Shown: positions 29,463 to 38,272 of the stretch, in pieces
Position numbering within the stretch: the first letter of the stretch is position 1
Layout: each line of letters begins with the position of its first letter
NCBI GenBank assembly: GCA_944385095.1
Contig: CALWVS010000011.1
Coordinates: forward strand, 1 to 64,000
DNA: 64,000 nucleotides
Reading direction: 5' to 3'
Origin: an uncultured Oscillospiraceae bacterium
Lineage (GTDB): Bacteria; Bacillota; Clostridia; Oscillospirales; Oscillospiraceae
Made by a program: the position numbers and the translations under genes
The notes under the pieces: model-generated
Seen by the model: the letters and a program-made list of their open reading frames with translations, nothing else
Database searches by the model: none
What the model was told of the DNA's origin: nothing

Positions 29463-29658
29463 TATTTTCAAAGGGAGAATCAGGTATTCAAAGTTGCTTT
29501 TTATCAATAACAATATTATAATGACAGTCAGTTGGTGGATTCCATCATATTCATCAGACAGCATATGACAATCAAACAAAATAATCTGTAGTATCATAGA
29601 AACAGCATTGCTGTAATAGGATAGTAAAGTGACAGCTTGAAAGAAGTGAGGAATGCAG

Positions 29659-30504
29659 ATGAAACAACAGAATCATAAAAAATATGCAATCATAGGGGCA
29701 GGCATTGCAACAACTGCTTTAACTGCTGCACTACTCTGGGGGAATTGTGCCATTACAGTGACCAATTACACATTCACATGTTCAAAATTGCCAGAAGCAT
29801 TTGAACATTATCGTATTGTTCAGGTATCTGACCTCCATAATACAGCATTTGGAAAAGACAATCAGACATTACTGAAAAAAATACAGGAAGCAAAGCCGGA
29901 CATGATTGTGATCACAGGAGATTTAATTGATTCCCGTCGCACCAATCTGGAAATTGCTCTTGCGTTTGCTGCCTGTGCAGTGGAAATTGCACCGTGTTAT
30001 TATGTAGCAGGAAACCACGAGTCAAGAATTGATGCCTTTCCAGAGCTGCGAGAGGGTCTTGAGGAATTGGGTGTACAAATACTGGCGAATGAGTGGTTAT
30101 CTATTGAAAAGGATGGGCAATATATTCAGATTGCAGGTATTTTTGACCCTAAATTCTATGCACAGGAAGTAAAACCGGAAGTTGTGCAAAAATTACTCGC
30201 AAAGGCGTTGCCACCAGATGGATATACCATTCTTTTGGCACATCGACCAGAATATTTTGACGTTTATGCAGAACAGGGAGTAGATTTGGTATTTTGTGGT
30301 CATGCCCACGGCGGGCAAATGCGGCTTCCCATTGTGGGTGGGCTGTATGCTCCCGGTCAAGGTGTGCTTCCCACCTATGATGCTGGTGTGTTCCAGCAGA
30401 ACAATACCACTATGGTAGTGAGCAGAGGGCTGGGAAACAGTCTGTTTCCCTTGCGCGTCAACAACCGCCCAGAGTTGGTGGTGATGGAACTTCGTTATGA
30501 ATAA
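29659..30504 (+). CDS. Membrane-anchored calcineurin-like phosphoesterase (YkuE/YaeI type)
   Basis: A 281-residue metallophosphoesterase. One membrane helix at about residues 9-30 anchors it. The five metal motifs follow: VSDLHN, GDLIDS, GNHES, LAHRPE and GHAHGGQ. Relatives act on lipid A precursors or cell-envelope lipids, or regulate them. Without lipid A here, the substrate is unknown. I choose the ATG at 29659, 7 bases after GAGG. It is monocistronic and ends in a hairpin. Confidence 0.88.
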   Translation: MKQQNHKKYAIIGAGIATTALTAALLWGNCAITVTNYTFTCSKLPEAFEHYRIVQVSDLHNTAFGKDNQTLLKKIQEAKPDMIVITGDLIDSRRTNLEIALAFAACAVEIAPCYYVAGNHESRIDAFPELREGLEELGVQILANEWLSIEKDGQYIQIAGIFDPKFYAQEVKPEVVQKLLAKALPPDGYTILLAHRPEYFDVYAEQGVDLVFCGHAHGGQMRLPIVGGLYAPGQGVLPTYDAGVFQQNNTTMVVSRGLGNSLFPLRVNNRPELVVMELRYE

Positions 30505-30510
30505 GAACAG

Positions 30511-30547
30511 AAAGTCTCTGAAGGTGATTCAGAGGCTTTCTTTTTTC
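30511..30547 (+). terminator. Terminator of the phosphoesterase gene
   Basis: AAAGTCTCTGAA pairs with TTCAGAGGCTTT (one bulge), followed by CTTTTTT. Confidence 0.75.
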
Positions 30548-30609
30548 TTGACAGTAAAGTGTACTATTGATATAATACAGTTAGAAAGTGTATTACTCTT
30601 ATAATACAC
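30548..30609 (+). promoter_or_regulatory. Consensus promoter with two GntR (YtrA-type) operators
   Basis: TTGACA at 30548-30553 and TATAAT at 30571-30576 are 17 bases apart. One palindrome, GTGTATTA-n6-TAATACAC, lies at 30588-30609. A near copy, GTGTACTA-n6-TAATACAG, lies at 30559-30580 and covers the -10 box. The spacing from start to start is 29 bases. This arrangement fits autorepression by the GntR gene that follows. Confidence 0.75.
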
Positions 30610-30630
30610 TGAAACGGGAGGAGGTGCTCT

Positions 30631-31011
30631 ATGGTTTCCTTTGAAGATATGAAATTGGAGGAAGGCAGCCCCATCTATTTACAGATTATCCACCATTTAA
30701 AAATGGGAATTGCAGCCGGAACAGTGCAGGATGGAGAGGAATTGCCATCCAGACGTACCTTATCAGCCCTGTTGGGTGTCAATCCCAATACCATACAAAA
30801 AGCATTTCACATATTGGAGGAGGAGGGGTTGATTGTGTCTCATGTGGGGGCAAAAAGTTGTGTATCAGTAACCAGAGAGCAGGTACAATGTTTGGAACAG
30901 CAGTTGCCAGACGCCCATGCCAGACAGTTTATCAAACAAATGCAGGCAATGGGGTTAAGCTGTACACAGGTGGTAGGACTGGTAGAACGACTATGGGAGG
31001 AGGAAGTTTGA
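30631..31011 (+). CDS. GntR-family regulator, YtrA subgroup
   Basis: A 126-residue repressor. Residues about 10-80 are the GntR winged helix (SPIYLQIIHHLKMGIAAG, LPSRRTLSALLGVNPNTIQKAF). A short C-terminal dimerisation tail, typical of the YtrA subgroup, replaces a large ligand domain. YtrA-type regulators control ABC transporter operons that respond to cell-wall antibiotics or antimicrobial peptides, which fits the genes that follow. GGAGGAGG precedes the ATG. Confidence 0.9.
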   Translation: MVSFEDMKLEEGSPIYLQIIHHLKMGIAAGTVQDGEELPSRRTLSALLGVNPNTIQKAFHILEEEGLIVSHVGAKSCVSVTREQVQCLEQQLPDAHARQFIKQMQAMGLSCTQVVGLVERLWEEEV

Positions 31012-31012
31012 G

Positions 31013-31723
31013 ATGAAACGGCAGATTTCATTACTCTATTTACCTGCCCGCCATTCATTGCAATGGGTGGTTATGATACTAAGTGTCATGGCAGTGATAC
31101 AGTTGGGGGTTGCCTATGGAACGTTGAGAGCAGATTCTGCCATTGCCTTGGAAACACTGTTGGATGGTCGTTTTTTTCGCTGGGCAGGTGGCATTGCATT
31201 GACAGGGGTGGTAGCCACTGTGACCTATTTGTGCAGTGGTTCTGGGATTTATTACACTATGGAGCGGTTGCCTGTGCCAAAGTGGACCGTAAAATGGTGG
31301 TTTGTGTTGTATGGTGTGTTGGTGATGCTGTTGTGCTGGGCTGTACAGTTATTGGTGGTATTGCTGGTTTGCGTTGGTTATCAGCATATGGCAGTCACAG
31401 AAATGATACATACCCAGACGATATTTGTAGCCAGCTATTTCAGTTATTATTTCCATCGTCTGATGCCATTGGCAGATACAGTCAGTCTGGTGTCTACTGT
31501 GGTGCTCTACCTCTGTCTGGGAATTGGTTCTGGATTGGGAGCCGTGTCTGTTTGGTATGGAAAACGTCCCATTGGAATTTTGATTGTGGCACTGTGTACT
31601 GGATTTGAGTTTGGCAGTTTTGGAAGTGATGTACTGGGAAAGGCATTAAGTGGCTTGGCGTTTTGTCTGGTCTTTATGATGGCAGCAAAACTGACCGAAA
31701 TGAGAGGGGAGGGAAAAACATGA
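31013..31723 (+). CDS. Hydrophobic membrane protein of the ABC operon
   Basis: A 236-residue protein with about six membrane segments (WVVMILSVMAVIQLGVAYG, WWFVLYGVLVMLLCWAVQL and others). It is probably a permease-like subunit of the ABC transporter encoded three genes on. It begins two bases after the regulator stop and overlaps the next gene by four bases. I recognise no named family. Confidence 0.65.
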   Translation: MKRQISLLYLPARHSLQWVVMILSVMAVIQLGVAYGTLRADSAIALETLLDGRFFRWAGGIALTGVVATVTYLCSGSGIYYTMERLPVPKWTVKWWFVLYGVLVMLLCWAVQLLVVLLVCVGYQHMAVTEMIHTQTIFVASYFSYYFHRLMPLADTVSLVSTVVLYLCLGIGSGLGAVSVWYGKRPIGILIVALCTGFEFGSFGSDVLGKALSGLAFCLVFMMAAKLTEMRGEGKT

Positions 31724-32211
31724 ATGGGATTGCAAGATGGATTCCAGTAGGAGCTGACCCAAGATGGGCAAAACGGGCGATTCTGCTTGGGCTGTTGGCT
31801 GGATTTGTGGTGAATGGTGGTTATCTGGTTCGGTATCTATCGGCACGAGAAGCACTGTATACCTTTGAGAGAGGGGTTCGGGAGCTGACCGACAACATCA
31901 TAGAACCATTTCAAGTGCTGTTGGGACGTGGATTGTATGGCTGTTGGATGGCAGCACTTGCCATGGTAGTATTGGGGTGGTACTACTGGCAGATGCACCA
32001 CAGAGAAAGCAAAAGTGTCTATCTGATGCGTCGGCTACCCAATCCATATGAGTATCCAAAGCGATGTTTTTCCCTTCCTGTATTTGGAAGCATCCTTTTT
32101 TTGACAGAGGGCTTTCTGTTGTGGCAGATAGATTTTCTCATCTACTGGTTTGGAACGCCGTCTACCAATCTGCCACCAGTATCATGGACTGCACTTTGGA
32201 GTATTTGGTAA
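31720..32211 (+). CDS. Small membrane protein of the ABC operon
   Basis: A 163-residue protein with about three membrane segments (AILLGLLAGFVVNGGYLV, WMAALAMVVLGWYYW, VFGSILFLTEGFLLW). The motif KSVYLMRRLPNPYE after the second segment recalls clostridial ABC permease-associated subunits. The start overlaps the preceding stop, with GGGGAGGG 6 bases upstream. Its role in the transporter is inferred from the operon. Confidence 0.6.
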   Translation: MNGIARWIPVGADPRWAKRAILLGLLAGFVVNGGYLVRYLSAREALYTFERGVRELTDNIIEPFQVLLGRGLYGCWMAALAMVVLGWYYWQMHHRESKSVYLMRRLPNPYEYPKRCFSLPVFGSILFLTEGFLLWQIDFLIYWFGTPSTNLPPVSWTALWSIW

Positions 32212-32224
32212 GGAGGGATTTTCC

Positions 32225-32959
32225 ATGTTGGAATTAAAACAGGTGACGAAACAGTATTGGAAGAAAACAGCATTAAAAGAAATCAATCTCACCTTGCATC
32301 CGGGGGAGATTGTGGGATTGTTTGGAGAAAATGGAGCAGGAAAAACCACATTGATGAAATGTATCTTAAACTTTTTGCCCTATGAGGGGGAAATTTTACT
32401 GGATGGGCAGCCAATCACCTACAAAAATATTGAAAAGTTCAGTTTTGCCACATGTGAACACTCCTTTTTTCCAAATTTGACCCCACAGGCACACAAAGAA
32501 TTTTATCAGGGACAGTTTCCAACCTTTCGGAACAAGCGCTTTGATGCTTTGATGGACTTTTTCCAGCTGCCAATGAGACAGATGGTAGGGCGGTTTTCCA
32601 CTGGACAGAAGAACCAGTTTGAAGTGATTTTAGCGCTCAGTCAGGGAGCAGACTATATTTTAATGGATGAACCATTTGCAGGAAATGATGTATTCAATCG
32701 GGAAGATTTTTACAAGGTGCTGTTGGGAATTTTGGAGCCAACAGAAACCGTGTTGCTGTCCACCCATCTGTTGGAGGAAGTCAGTGAGTTTATCAGTCGG
32801 GCAGTGTTGCTCCATCAGGGCAGTATTCTGGGAGATGTGTCCACCTTAGAACTGGATGAGCAGGGCTTGAATGTGTTGGACTATGTGAAACAGACCTATC
32901 ACTATCAGGCAGACCGAGTGAGTAAGGCATTGAAGGAGCTGACAGGAGAGGAGGAGTGA
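32225..32959 (+). CDS. ABC transporter ATP-binding protein
   Basis: A 244-residue ATPase: Walker A GENGAGKT, a Q-loop region, signature FSTGQKNQ in place of the usual LSGGQ, Walker B YILMDEPF and the switch His in STHLLEE. It powers the transporter formed with the membrane proteins upstream. AAGGAGGG lies before the ATG at 32225. YtrB-type ATPases are the closest idea. Confidence 0.9.
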   Translation: MLELKQVTKQYWKKTALKEINLTLHPGEIVGLFGENGAGKTTLMKCILNFLPYEGEILLDGQPITYKNIEKFSFATCEHSFFPNLTPQAHKEFYQGQFPTFRNKRFDALMDFFQLPMRQMVGRFSTGQKNQFEVILALSQGADYILMDEPFAGNDVFNREDFYKVLLGILEPTETVLLSTHLLEEVSEFISRAVLLHQGSILGDVSTLELDEQGLNVLDYVKQTYHYQADRVSKALKELTGEEE

Positions 32960-32962
32960 CCT

Positions 32963-34318
32963 GTGAAAAAGACCTTATCTCTTTTGTTGACCTTGGTTTT
33001 CATCAGTATTTTGATTCTGACTGGGGGTGCCATGTGGGTCAATCACACAGAAACAGAGATTTCCTATACAGAGGAAGTGAAGTTTGGCGACAGCAGTGCA
33101 GCACAAAATTTTTCCATCCGCAGCTTAACCACAGCAGATGGGCATTTACATTGGGATACGGTTCTGACCTTGGGAGAAAACCCCACATGGAATACAGATT
33201 TCTCATTTACTAGTCGAAATACACGATATCGTAACCCAATCGAACCATATTTGAATTTATATCTGCAAAGTAATATGGGTGTGTCCAGTAGTGGTGGATT
33301 AGAAATAAAACAATACACAGAACTTGACTTTCTGGCAAAAGCCATTGAGGAGGTGGCAAGCCATACCCAAGCCGGAGAGCTGGAACACACAGAAATTTTG
33401 CCCCTTGCCCAATATTTGGACTATTTTTCAGTGGGATTGGATAGCGTTTCCTGGTCTCCGAATGAAAATGGGGAATGGTGGTATACAGAGTGGCAGGAAG
33501 CAGACCAATTTTTTCAAATTCCCGTGGGAGAGCAACAAATAAAAATTTCCATTGGGAAAGGTGTAAATGGTGAGATTTACAATGTATCCTATCAAATTTA
33601 TGATGCACCGTTTCTGAACTGCATCACATTGCCCAGTCAGGATGGTGGCTGGTATATGCTATATAGTGGGGAAGATGAAGAAGGAAACCCCCTAATGGGT
33701 GCACCGAAACATGGATTGTATGATTTGCCAATCATTGATGTAGAAGACGGGGTACAGAGAATTGATACAGAACATATTAAATTATTGTACCAAGTGGAAA
33801 AAGGGAGAACAATGTTTTTCACAGATTCCGGCAGAAAATTGCTGCTCCAGTCTGGAAGTGGCTTTGGGGACCAGATTACTGTTTTGGATGTGGCAACCAT
33901 GCAGCCCATACAGACCATTTCTTTGGATGAAAAGTATCAGCAGGGTAATGAAGATTTGTATGTAAAAAATGACTATTTTGTTCGGATTTGTGACCAGACC
34001 AGAACAGAGGGGGAAAAAGAAGCCCTTTCAGCCCAGTTTGTTCAGGTGTGGGAGCTGGGAACAGATGGGCAATTTTATAAAACCATTGACTGCGATGTCA
34101 ATGAAACGGGATTGGAAACCTACTATTGGCAGGATGTCATCTACAATGGGGAAAAACTGATGTTATGTCGGTATGAAGATATTTATACTGACCCAAGTAT
34201 CCAGGTGGCAGTGTGTGACCCAGAAGGACTGCAATATGCAGCATGGTGGAGAAACAGCCAGAGGGACCAGAATGTCAATGTGGAAAACAATGAGCCATTG
34301 CTTGCAGTGCGAAACTAA
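32963..34318 (+). CDS. Exported protein of unknown function at the end of the ABC operon
   Basis: A 451-residue protein with an N-terminal signal or anchor segment (residues 1-24, SLLLTLVFISILILTGGAMW) and a large extracytoplasmic part of beta-rich repeats with many Trp, Tyr and Asp, ending in a propeller-like region (DQITVLDVATMQPIQTISL). GTG start with AGGAGGAG 6 bases upstream. It could be an accessory or sensor subunit of the transporter, but no family is recognisable. Confidence 0.6.
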   Translation: MKKTLSLLLTLVFISILILTGGAMWVNHTETEISYTEEVKFGDSSAAQNFSIRSLTTADGHLHWDTVLTLGENPTWNTDFSFTSRNTRYRNPIEPYLNLYLQSNMGVSSSGGLEIKQYTELDFLAKAIEEVASHTQAGELEHTEILPLAQYLDYFSVGLDSVSWSPNENGEWWYTEWQEADQFFQIPVGEQQIKISIGKGVNGEIYNVSYQIYDAPFLNCITLPSQDGGWYMLYSGEDEEGNPLMGAPKHGLYDLPIIDVEDGVQRIDTEHIKLLYQVEKGRTMFFTDSGRKLLLQSGSGFGDQITVLDVATMQPIQTISLDEKYQQGNEDLYVKNDYFVRICDQTRTEGEKEALSAQFVQVWELGTDGQFYKTIDCDVNETGLETYYWQDVIYNGEKLMLCRYEDIYTDPSIQVAVCDPEGLQYAAWWRNSQRDQNVNVENNEPLLAVRN

Positions 34319-34324
34319 AGGAAT

Positions 34325-34360
34325 GGGATGTGGTATCACAATACCACATCCCATGTTTTA
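34325..34360 (+). terminator. Terminator of the GntR-ABC operon
   Basis: GGGATGTGGTAT, a CACA loop and its exact complement, followed by ATGTTTTAT. Confidence 0.8.
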
Positions 34361-34409
34361 TATACAACAAACAAAATATATTTTACATTATGTGTTTTAT
34401 TATATCAAA

Positions 34410-34438
34410 TTGACAGAGTTTATAGTACATGATATACT
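34410..34438 (+). promoter_or_regulatory. Consensus promoter of the RyR/CARF/nuclease gene
   Basis: TTGACA at 34410-34415 and TATACT at 34433-34438, 17-base spacer. The gene has its own strong promoter and is not part of the ABC operon. Confidence 0.75.
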
Positions 34439-34466
34439 TCAATCAAAATCAGGAGGAGTGAGGATA

Positions 34467-37217
34467 GTGGAACAACTTGCTCAGAGAATCCTTTATATGC
34501 TGCTTGAGTATGCTCCAGGGCGATATATCAGAGTGAAAGAAAATGGTGACACTACATTACCCATTTTACTGGCAGGTTCAGAAGAATGCTTGCTGCTGAT
34601 TCTAAAAAAGTTGTTGCCACAGATACAGAGATATCATCCTGATGTGTTGGTTTTGACAGAGCACAGCAAACAGTTCCTAAACCAATTACTGAATACGGCT
34701 CCTGCGTTGGGTGAATTTGTACAGGTGCAACGGGAGGGACAGATGTTAACACAGCCCAAGATACCCATGTGTCAGTTACACATTCAATCCATCGCAAATT
34801 CCAGCTTACAACAGAGAACATATTGGTTCAAAGAGAGAAGTTATATCATTGTGGAGGAGGGATTGGAAGGGCTTTGTCAATTGACAGAGGTAATGGAGCA
34901 AGAAAAAATGCCCCGTTTTTTTGCTATGATACAAACAACAGGGCAGATTCAAATAGAAACACATGAAGAAACGAAGAAAGAACTGTCTGTGGAAAAACAA
35001 CAGGAGCTTTATGCCCTCCTTCGCCGTCTTGCATCCAATTTGTTCTATGTCTATCAAAGGAATATGAGAACTGCCACCACGGCACAGGAGCAGTCCCATA
35101 TGATGGAAGATCCCTACCATGCAGAGGCAAATATGGAGGCGGCTGTCTATTTATTGCAGACATTGGGATATTGCCATATCCATAACCCAAATCTCTATCA
35201 GGCGGCACAGGAATTTTCCAATCGAATGAAGCGAAAGCCTGAATTGATTGAGGAATTGGCATGTCAGGAACACAATCGCTGGGTGCTGGGCAAAGTATTG
35301 GATGGGTACACATCTTTTGATTCTTTGGATGAAATCTATCAGTCTACCACTGTGACCAACCGAGACAAAAAGAGGAAAAAACACTGCTTTTTGTTGCCAT
35401 GCAGTGCAGACAGCCATTTGACAGAGAAGGACTGGGAGCATCCAGACAGACCGAGAATGGAACTGGATTTGTGTGACCGTCAATCACTGGCTGTCCATGT
35501 AAAATGTGGGCAGCTTGCAGCAGCACAGAAAAAGGAAATAGAAGCACTGTTGTACACCATACAGAGATGTTTTGAACGAGATACTGCACCATATCAATTA
35601 GCCAATCAACTTCGGTTGAGTGTACAGCAGCTTTGGCAAGGCAAAATGAGTGCCATTTCTCTTTATCAAAAACTGTGGCAGAACCTGTGGGAACGGATGA
35701 AAAGAACCCAAGGCAGGATGGAAACCGCACAATGCAGAATGGAACAGCTTCGGGAAAAAATGGTGCCACTTTTGGAGTATGTGGCAAAAAACGACTATAA
35801 AGAACATAACCGAAGTTCCATTCGGATGATTCCTTTTATTTTAACAAGATATGCACCTGTTACAGTGGTGAAACTATGGACAGACAGGGCATGGGATAAT
35901 CTTTATGCTGTGTGGCATTTAGAGCCAGCCAAGGTACATTTTTTGGCAGTGGCAAACAATCGGGATGAGGTCTATCAAATTGCATCGGAATGGAATGATA
36001 TTTTTTATTTCCTGTCACAACAGATGTCACCACCTCAGATTGAATGTCATATTTTAGTGCCAGTCAACAGAAAAAAAGTTGCACAAAAAGAACTGGAGAG
36101 AACCCATTGCCCATGCTGTTTTCTCCATGACATGAGAGAATTTTCGAAAGATGGATGTAGGGAAGCAGTGGAACAGATGGGGCTGACAGGGGATTATGTG
36201 GATGTGACAGGGGCTGACCCTATTTTGACAGCATCTGTTTTGAAATGGAACCAAAGTCAAAAGCTGGGCGTTTTTTATGTTCGGGCAGGTCAATTTGTGA
36301 ACATTGAACATGCAGGGGCGTTATCTTATACACCACGCAACCGACCGCTCAGTATACAGGATATGTTTTTGGTATCAGGAGCACAACTGGTAAGCTGTGA
36401 AAGTGCTGCCTTAACAGAGTTGGCTTCTGTTTATCAGCATCTATGGAAGGTGGCTAGGAAAATACCAGACTGGACCCAGTTTTGCAGTGCAGTGGCAAAG
36501 GCATATAAAGACTCCAAAAGCTGGGCACATCCCTGTCTGGTGGAGGGGCTGGTTTGTACTAGAGAGACAAAAAAAGAGTATAGGAAGATTGTATCCATGT
36601 TGGCAAAACAGGGGTTGATTCAACATGTGAAAGTACATGGGCAGATGATTTCATTTTCTTTTGCATCCTGTGAAATAGCAGAGTGTTTTCAAAAAAGCGG
36701 AACCGTTTTGGAGCGGTATCTTTATTACACAGCTCTGCTGGAAGGGCATTTTGATGATGTGGCTATGGGGTTTCAGTTTTCCCACAGTCGCAGCCGAAGT
36801 TCCGCACAAAATGAAATTGATGTGATTTGTATCAGAGGAGATGTTTCCCTGTTTATTTCAGCAAAATTGATTTCCCATAAACAGTTGACACAAAGCAACC
36901 ACTTAAACTATATTCTGTATGAAATTTCACTGCTGGCACAGGAATTTGGCATTCATGCCATACCAGTTCTTGCAGCCCCATCTGTCAATCAATATGTGGT
37001 GGATGAGGGGACAGGAGAGCTGGTACTCAGTCAAGAAGTAGAAGCAGCCAAAAGACGGGGTGTTATTTTATTAGGGCATGAGTGTTTTGAGCCTGGTGTA
37101 TTGGCACAGGTGCTGGATGCTATTGCAGATGGAAATGAGAAGTGGTATCGTCTACTCAAAGCACAACATCAGAATGTGAAAAATCATAGACCATTGAAAA
37201 AGAAGCAACACAAATAA
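34467..37217 (+). CDS. Large fusion with RyR-like segment, CARF-like fold and PD-(D/E)XK nuclease (Card1/DUF1887-like C-terminus)
   Basis: A 916-residue soluble protein; GTG start with AGGAGGAG 8 bases upstream. Residues about 31-66 look like a Rossmann strand-helix-strand (LPILLAGSEECLLLI). Residues about 258-300 match the RyR pattern (EHNRWVLGKVLDGY). Residues about 487-640 look like a CARF fold (ILVPVNRK, then DVTGADPILTAS like the ligand loop of Card1). A winged helix follows at about 685-735. The C-terminus has nuclease residues Glu749, Asp785 (NEIDV) and Ser-Ala-Lys 798-800. Card1/Can2 proteins are cyclic-oligonucleotide-activated nucleases of type III CRISPR. No CRISPR gene is present here. 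The assignment rests on motif reading. Confidence 0.6.
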   Translation: MEQLAQRILYMLLEYAPGRYIRVKENGDTTLPILLAGSEECLLLILKKLLPQIQRYHPDVLVLTEHSKQFLNQLLNTAPALGEFVQVQREGQMLTQPKIPMCQLHIQSIANSSLQQRTYWFKERSYIIVEEGLEGLCQLTEVMEQEKMPRFFAMIQTTGQIQIETHEETKKELSVEKQQELYALLRRLASNLFYVYQRNMRTATTAQEQSHMMEDPYHAEANMEAAVYLLQTLGYCHIHNPNLYQAAQEFSNRMKRKPELIEELACQEHNRWVLGKVLDGYTSFDSLDEIYQSTTVTNRDKKRKKHCFLLPCSADSHLTEKDWEHPDRPRMELDLCDRQSLAVHVKCGQLAAAQKKEIEALLYTIQRCFERDTAPYQLANQLRLSVQQLWQGKMSAISLYQKLWQNLWERMKRTQGRMETAQCRMEQLREKMVPLLEYVAKNDYKEHNRSSIRMIPFILTRYAPVTVVKLWTDRAWDNLYAVWHLEPAKVHFLAVANNRDEVYQIASEWNDIFYFLSQQMSPPQIECHILVPVNRKKVAQKELERTHCPCCFLHDMREFSKDGCREAVEQMGLTGDYVDVTGADPILTASVLKWNQSQKLGVFYVRAGQFVNIEHAGALSYTPRNRPLSIQDMFLVSGAQLVSCESAALTELASVYQHLWKVARKIPDWTQFCSAVAKAYKDSKSWAHPCLVEGLVCTRETKKEYRKIVSMLAKQGLIQHVKVHGQMISFSFASCEIAECFQKSGTVLERYLYYTALLEGHFDDVAMGFQFSHSRSRSSAQNEIDVICIRGDVSLFISAKLISHKQLTQSNHLNYILYEISLLAQEFGIHAIPVLAAPSVNQYVVDEGTGELVLSQEVEAAKRRGVILLGHECFEPGVLAQVLDAIADGNEKWYRLLKAQHQNVKNHRPLKKKQHK

Positions 37218-37386
37218 AGGAATGATATCTTGTGTTCTGTTTCAGATATAGGCAGAATAGAAGAAATTATAGGAAATTATATCCACAAAAGTTTGGAAGG
37301 AGTCACTATTATGTAAGATGGATGGATTGTGGTATGATAACCTCTGTTCCCAGTTGAAAGGGAAGTCAGAGAGGAGAAATGTGATT

Positions 37387-37869
37387 ATGCCACAAAATAA
37401 AAGAGAAAGTTTAATTTACACTGTCCTGATGTGTTTTGTGATGGTGTTTTGGATGAGTTATTATAATGTAACTCTGATGTACGGCGGTTTTAGCATGGAA
37501 GTTTTGGCAGCAGGGTGGTTGGGATTTCCCTTTGCCTATGTTTTTGCTATGTGCTGCGACTGGTTTCTGGTTTCCAAGCTGGCGAAGGGGGTAGCATTCC
37601 GCTATCTGGTGAAACCGGAAGACCCTACATTGAAAAAAGTGGTCTGTGTGTCCTGCTGTATGGTTGTTCCTATGGTAGTAATCATGTCCCTGTATGGAGC
37701 CTGTGAAGGGGCAGTACATACAGGAGCTTGGAGCAGTGTACCCATGAACTGGTTGCTGAACATACCAAAGAACTTTGTTATGGCATTGCCATTTCAACTT
37801 TTGGTGGCAGGACCTCTGGTTCGTTTCCTGTTCCGTACTGCTTTTCCAGAGGGAAAGGTACTGGCATAA
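37387..37869 (+). CDS. DUF2798-like membrane protein
   Basis: A 160-residue protein with four membrane segments (YTVLMCFVMVFWMSYY, WLGFPFAYVFAMCCDW, VSCCMVVPMVVIMSL, NFVMALPFQLLVAGPLVRFLF). The pattern resembles DUF2798, whose function is unknown. I choose the ATG at 37387, 10 bases after GAGGAG. It is followed by a terminator. Confidence 0.7.
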   Translation: MPQNKRESLIYTVLMCFVMVFWMSYYNVTLMYGGFSMEVLAAGWLGFPFAYVFAMCCDWFLVSKLAKGVAFRYLVKPEDPTLKKVVCVSCCMVVPMVVIMSLYGACEGAVHTGAWSSVPMNWLLNIPKNFVMALPFQLLVAGPLVRFLFRTAFPEGKVLA

Positions 37870-37876
37870 AACAGAT

Positions 37877-37917
37877 AAGAGCAAGCAAAAGAGCGGAGTC
37901 TTTTCTTGCTCTTTTTT
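37877..37917 (+). terminator. Terminator of the DUF2798-like gene
   Basis: AAGAGCAAG pairs with CTTGCTCTT across 19 bases, followed by TTTTATT. Confidence 0.75.
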
Positions 37918-38272
37918 ATTGATGAAGTAGAAAGCTATCACATCAGTCATGGAGATTATGATGGTGGATGCAATGGTGCATATATGAAAAACTTTTTGGG
38001 GAAGAATATGGAGATATGGTTGGAAAAATTTTGCACAAATAGCAAAGGTGGATCACATTTTTCTTGTATGATACATAAAATCTCACCATTTCCTATTGTA
38101 ATTGCCTTTTATATCTATTATAATACCCGAGAATTGCGATGATTTGTGTTGTGCTCTCCTGATATATTGTGTGATACCATATTATGAACGACAATGAGCA
38201 GTTCACAAATACATTTGGCTTGCTAAATGGGGCAATTCGAAAGATTTAAGATCAGAATGGAGAAGATGAAAC
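37918..38272 (+). other. Intergenic leader region of the lipoprotein gene
   Basis: About 355 bases of A/T-rich sequence. A promoter, TTGTAA at 38096-38101 and TATAAT at 38119-38124 with a 17-base spacer, would start a leader of about 140 bases before the lipoprotein gene. I see no gene in the first half. Confidence 0.5.

Noticed and set aside
34173..34466. N-terminal extension of the RyR/CARF/nuclease gene back to 34173
   Set aside because: It would run through the end of the preceding gene and the terminator at 34325-34360. The promoter at 34410 and the GTG with AGGAGGAG at 34467 define a better start.
37312..37317. AAGGAG followed by ATG TAA, a start-stop element before the DUF2798-like gene
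   Set aside because: A ribosome site followed by an immediate stop can arise by chance. The real start at 37387 has its own site.
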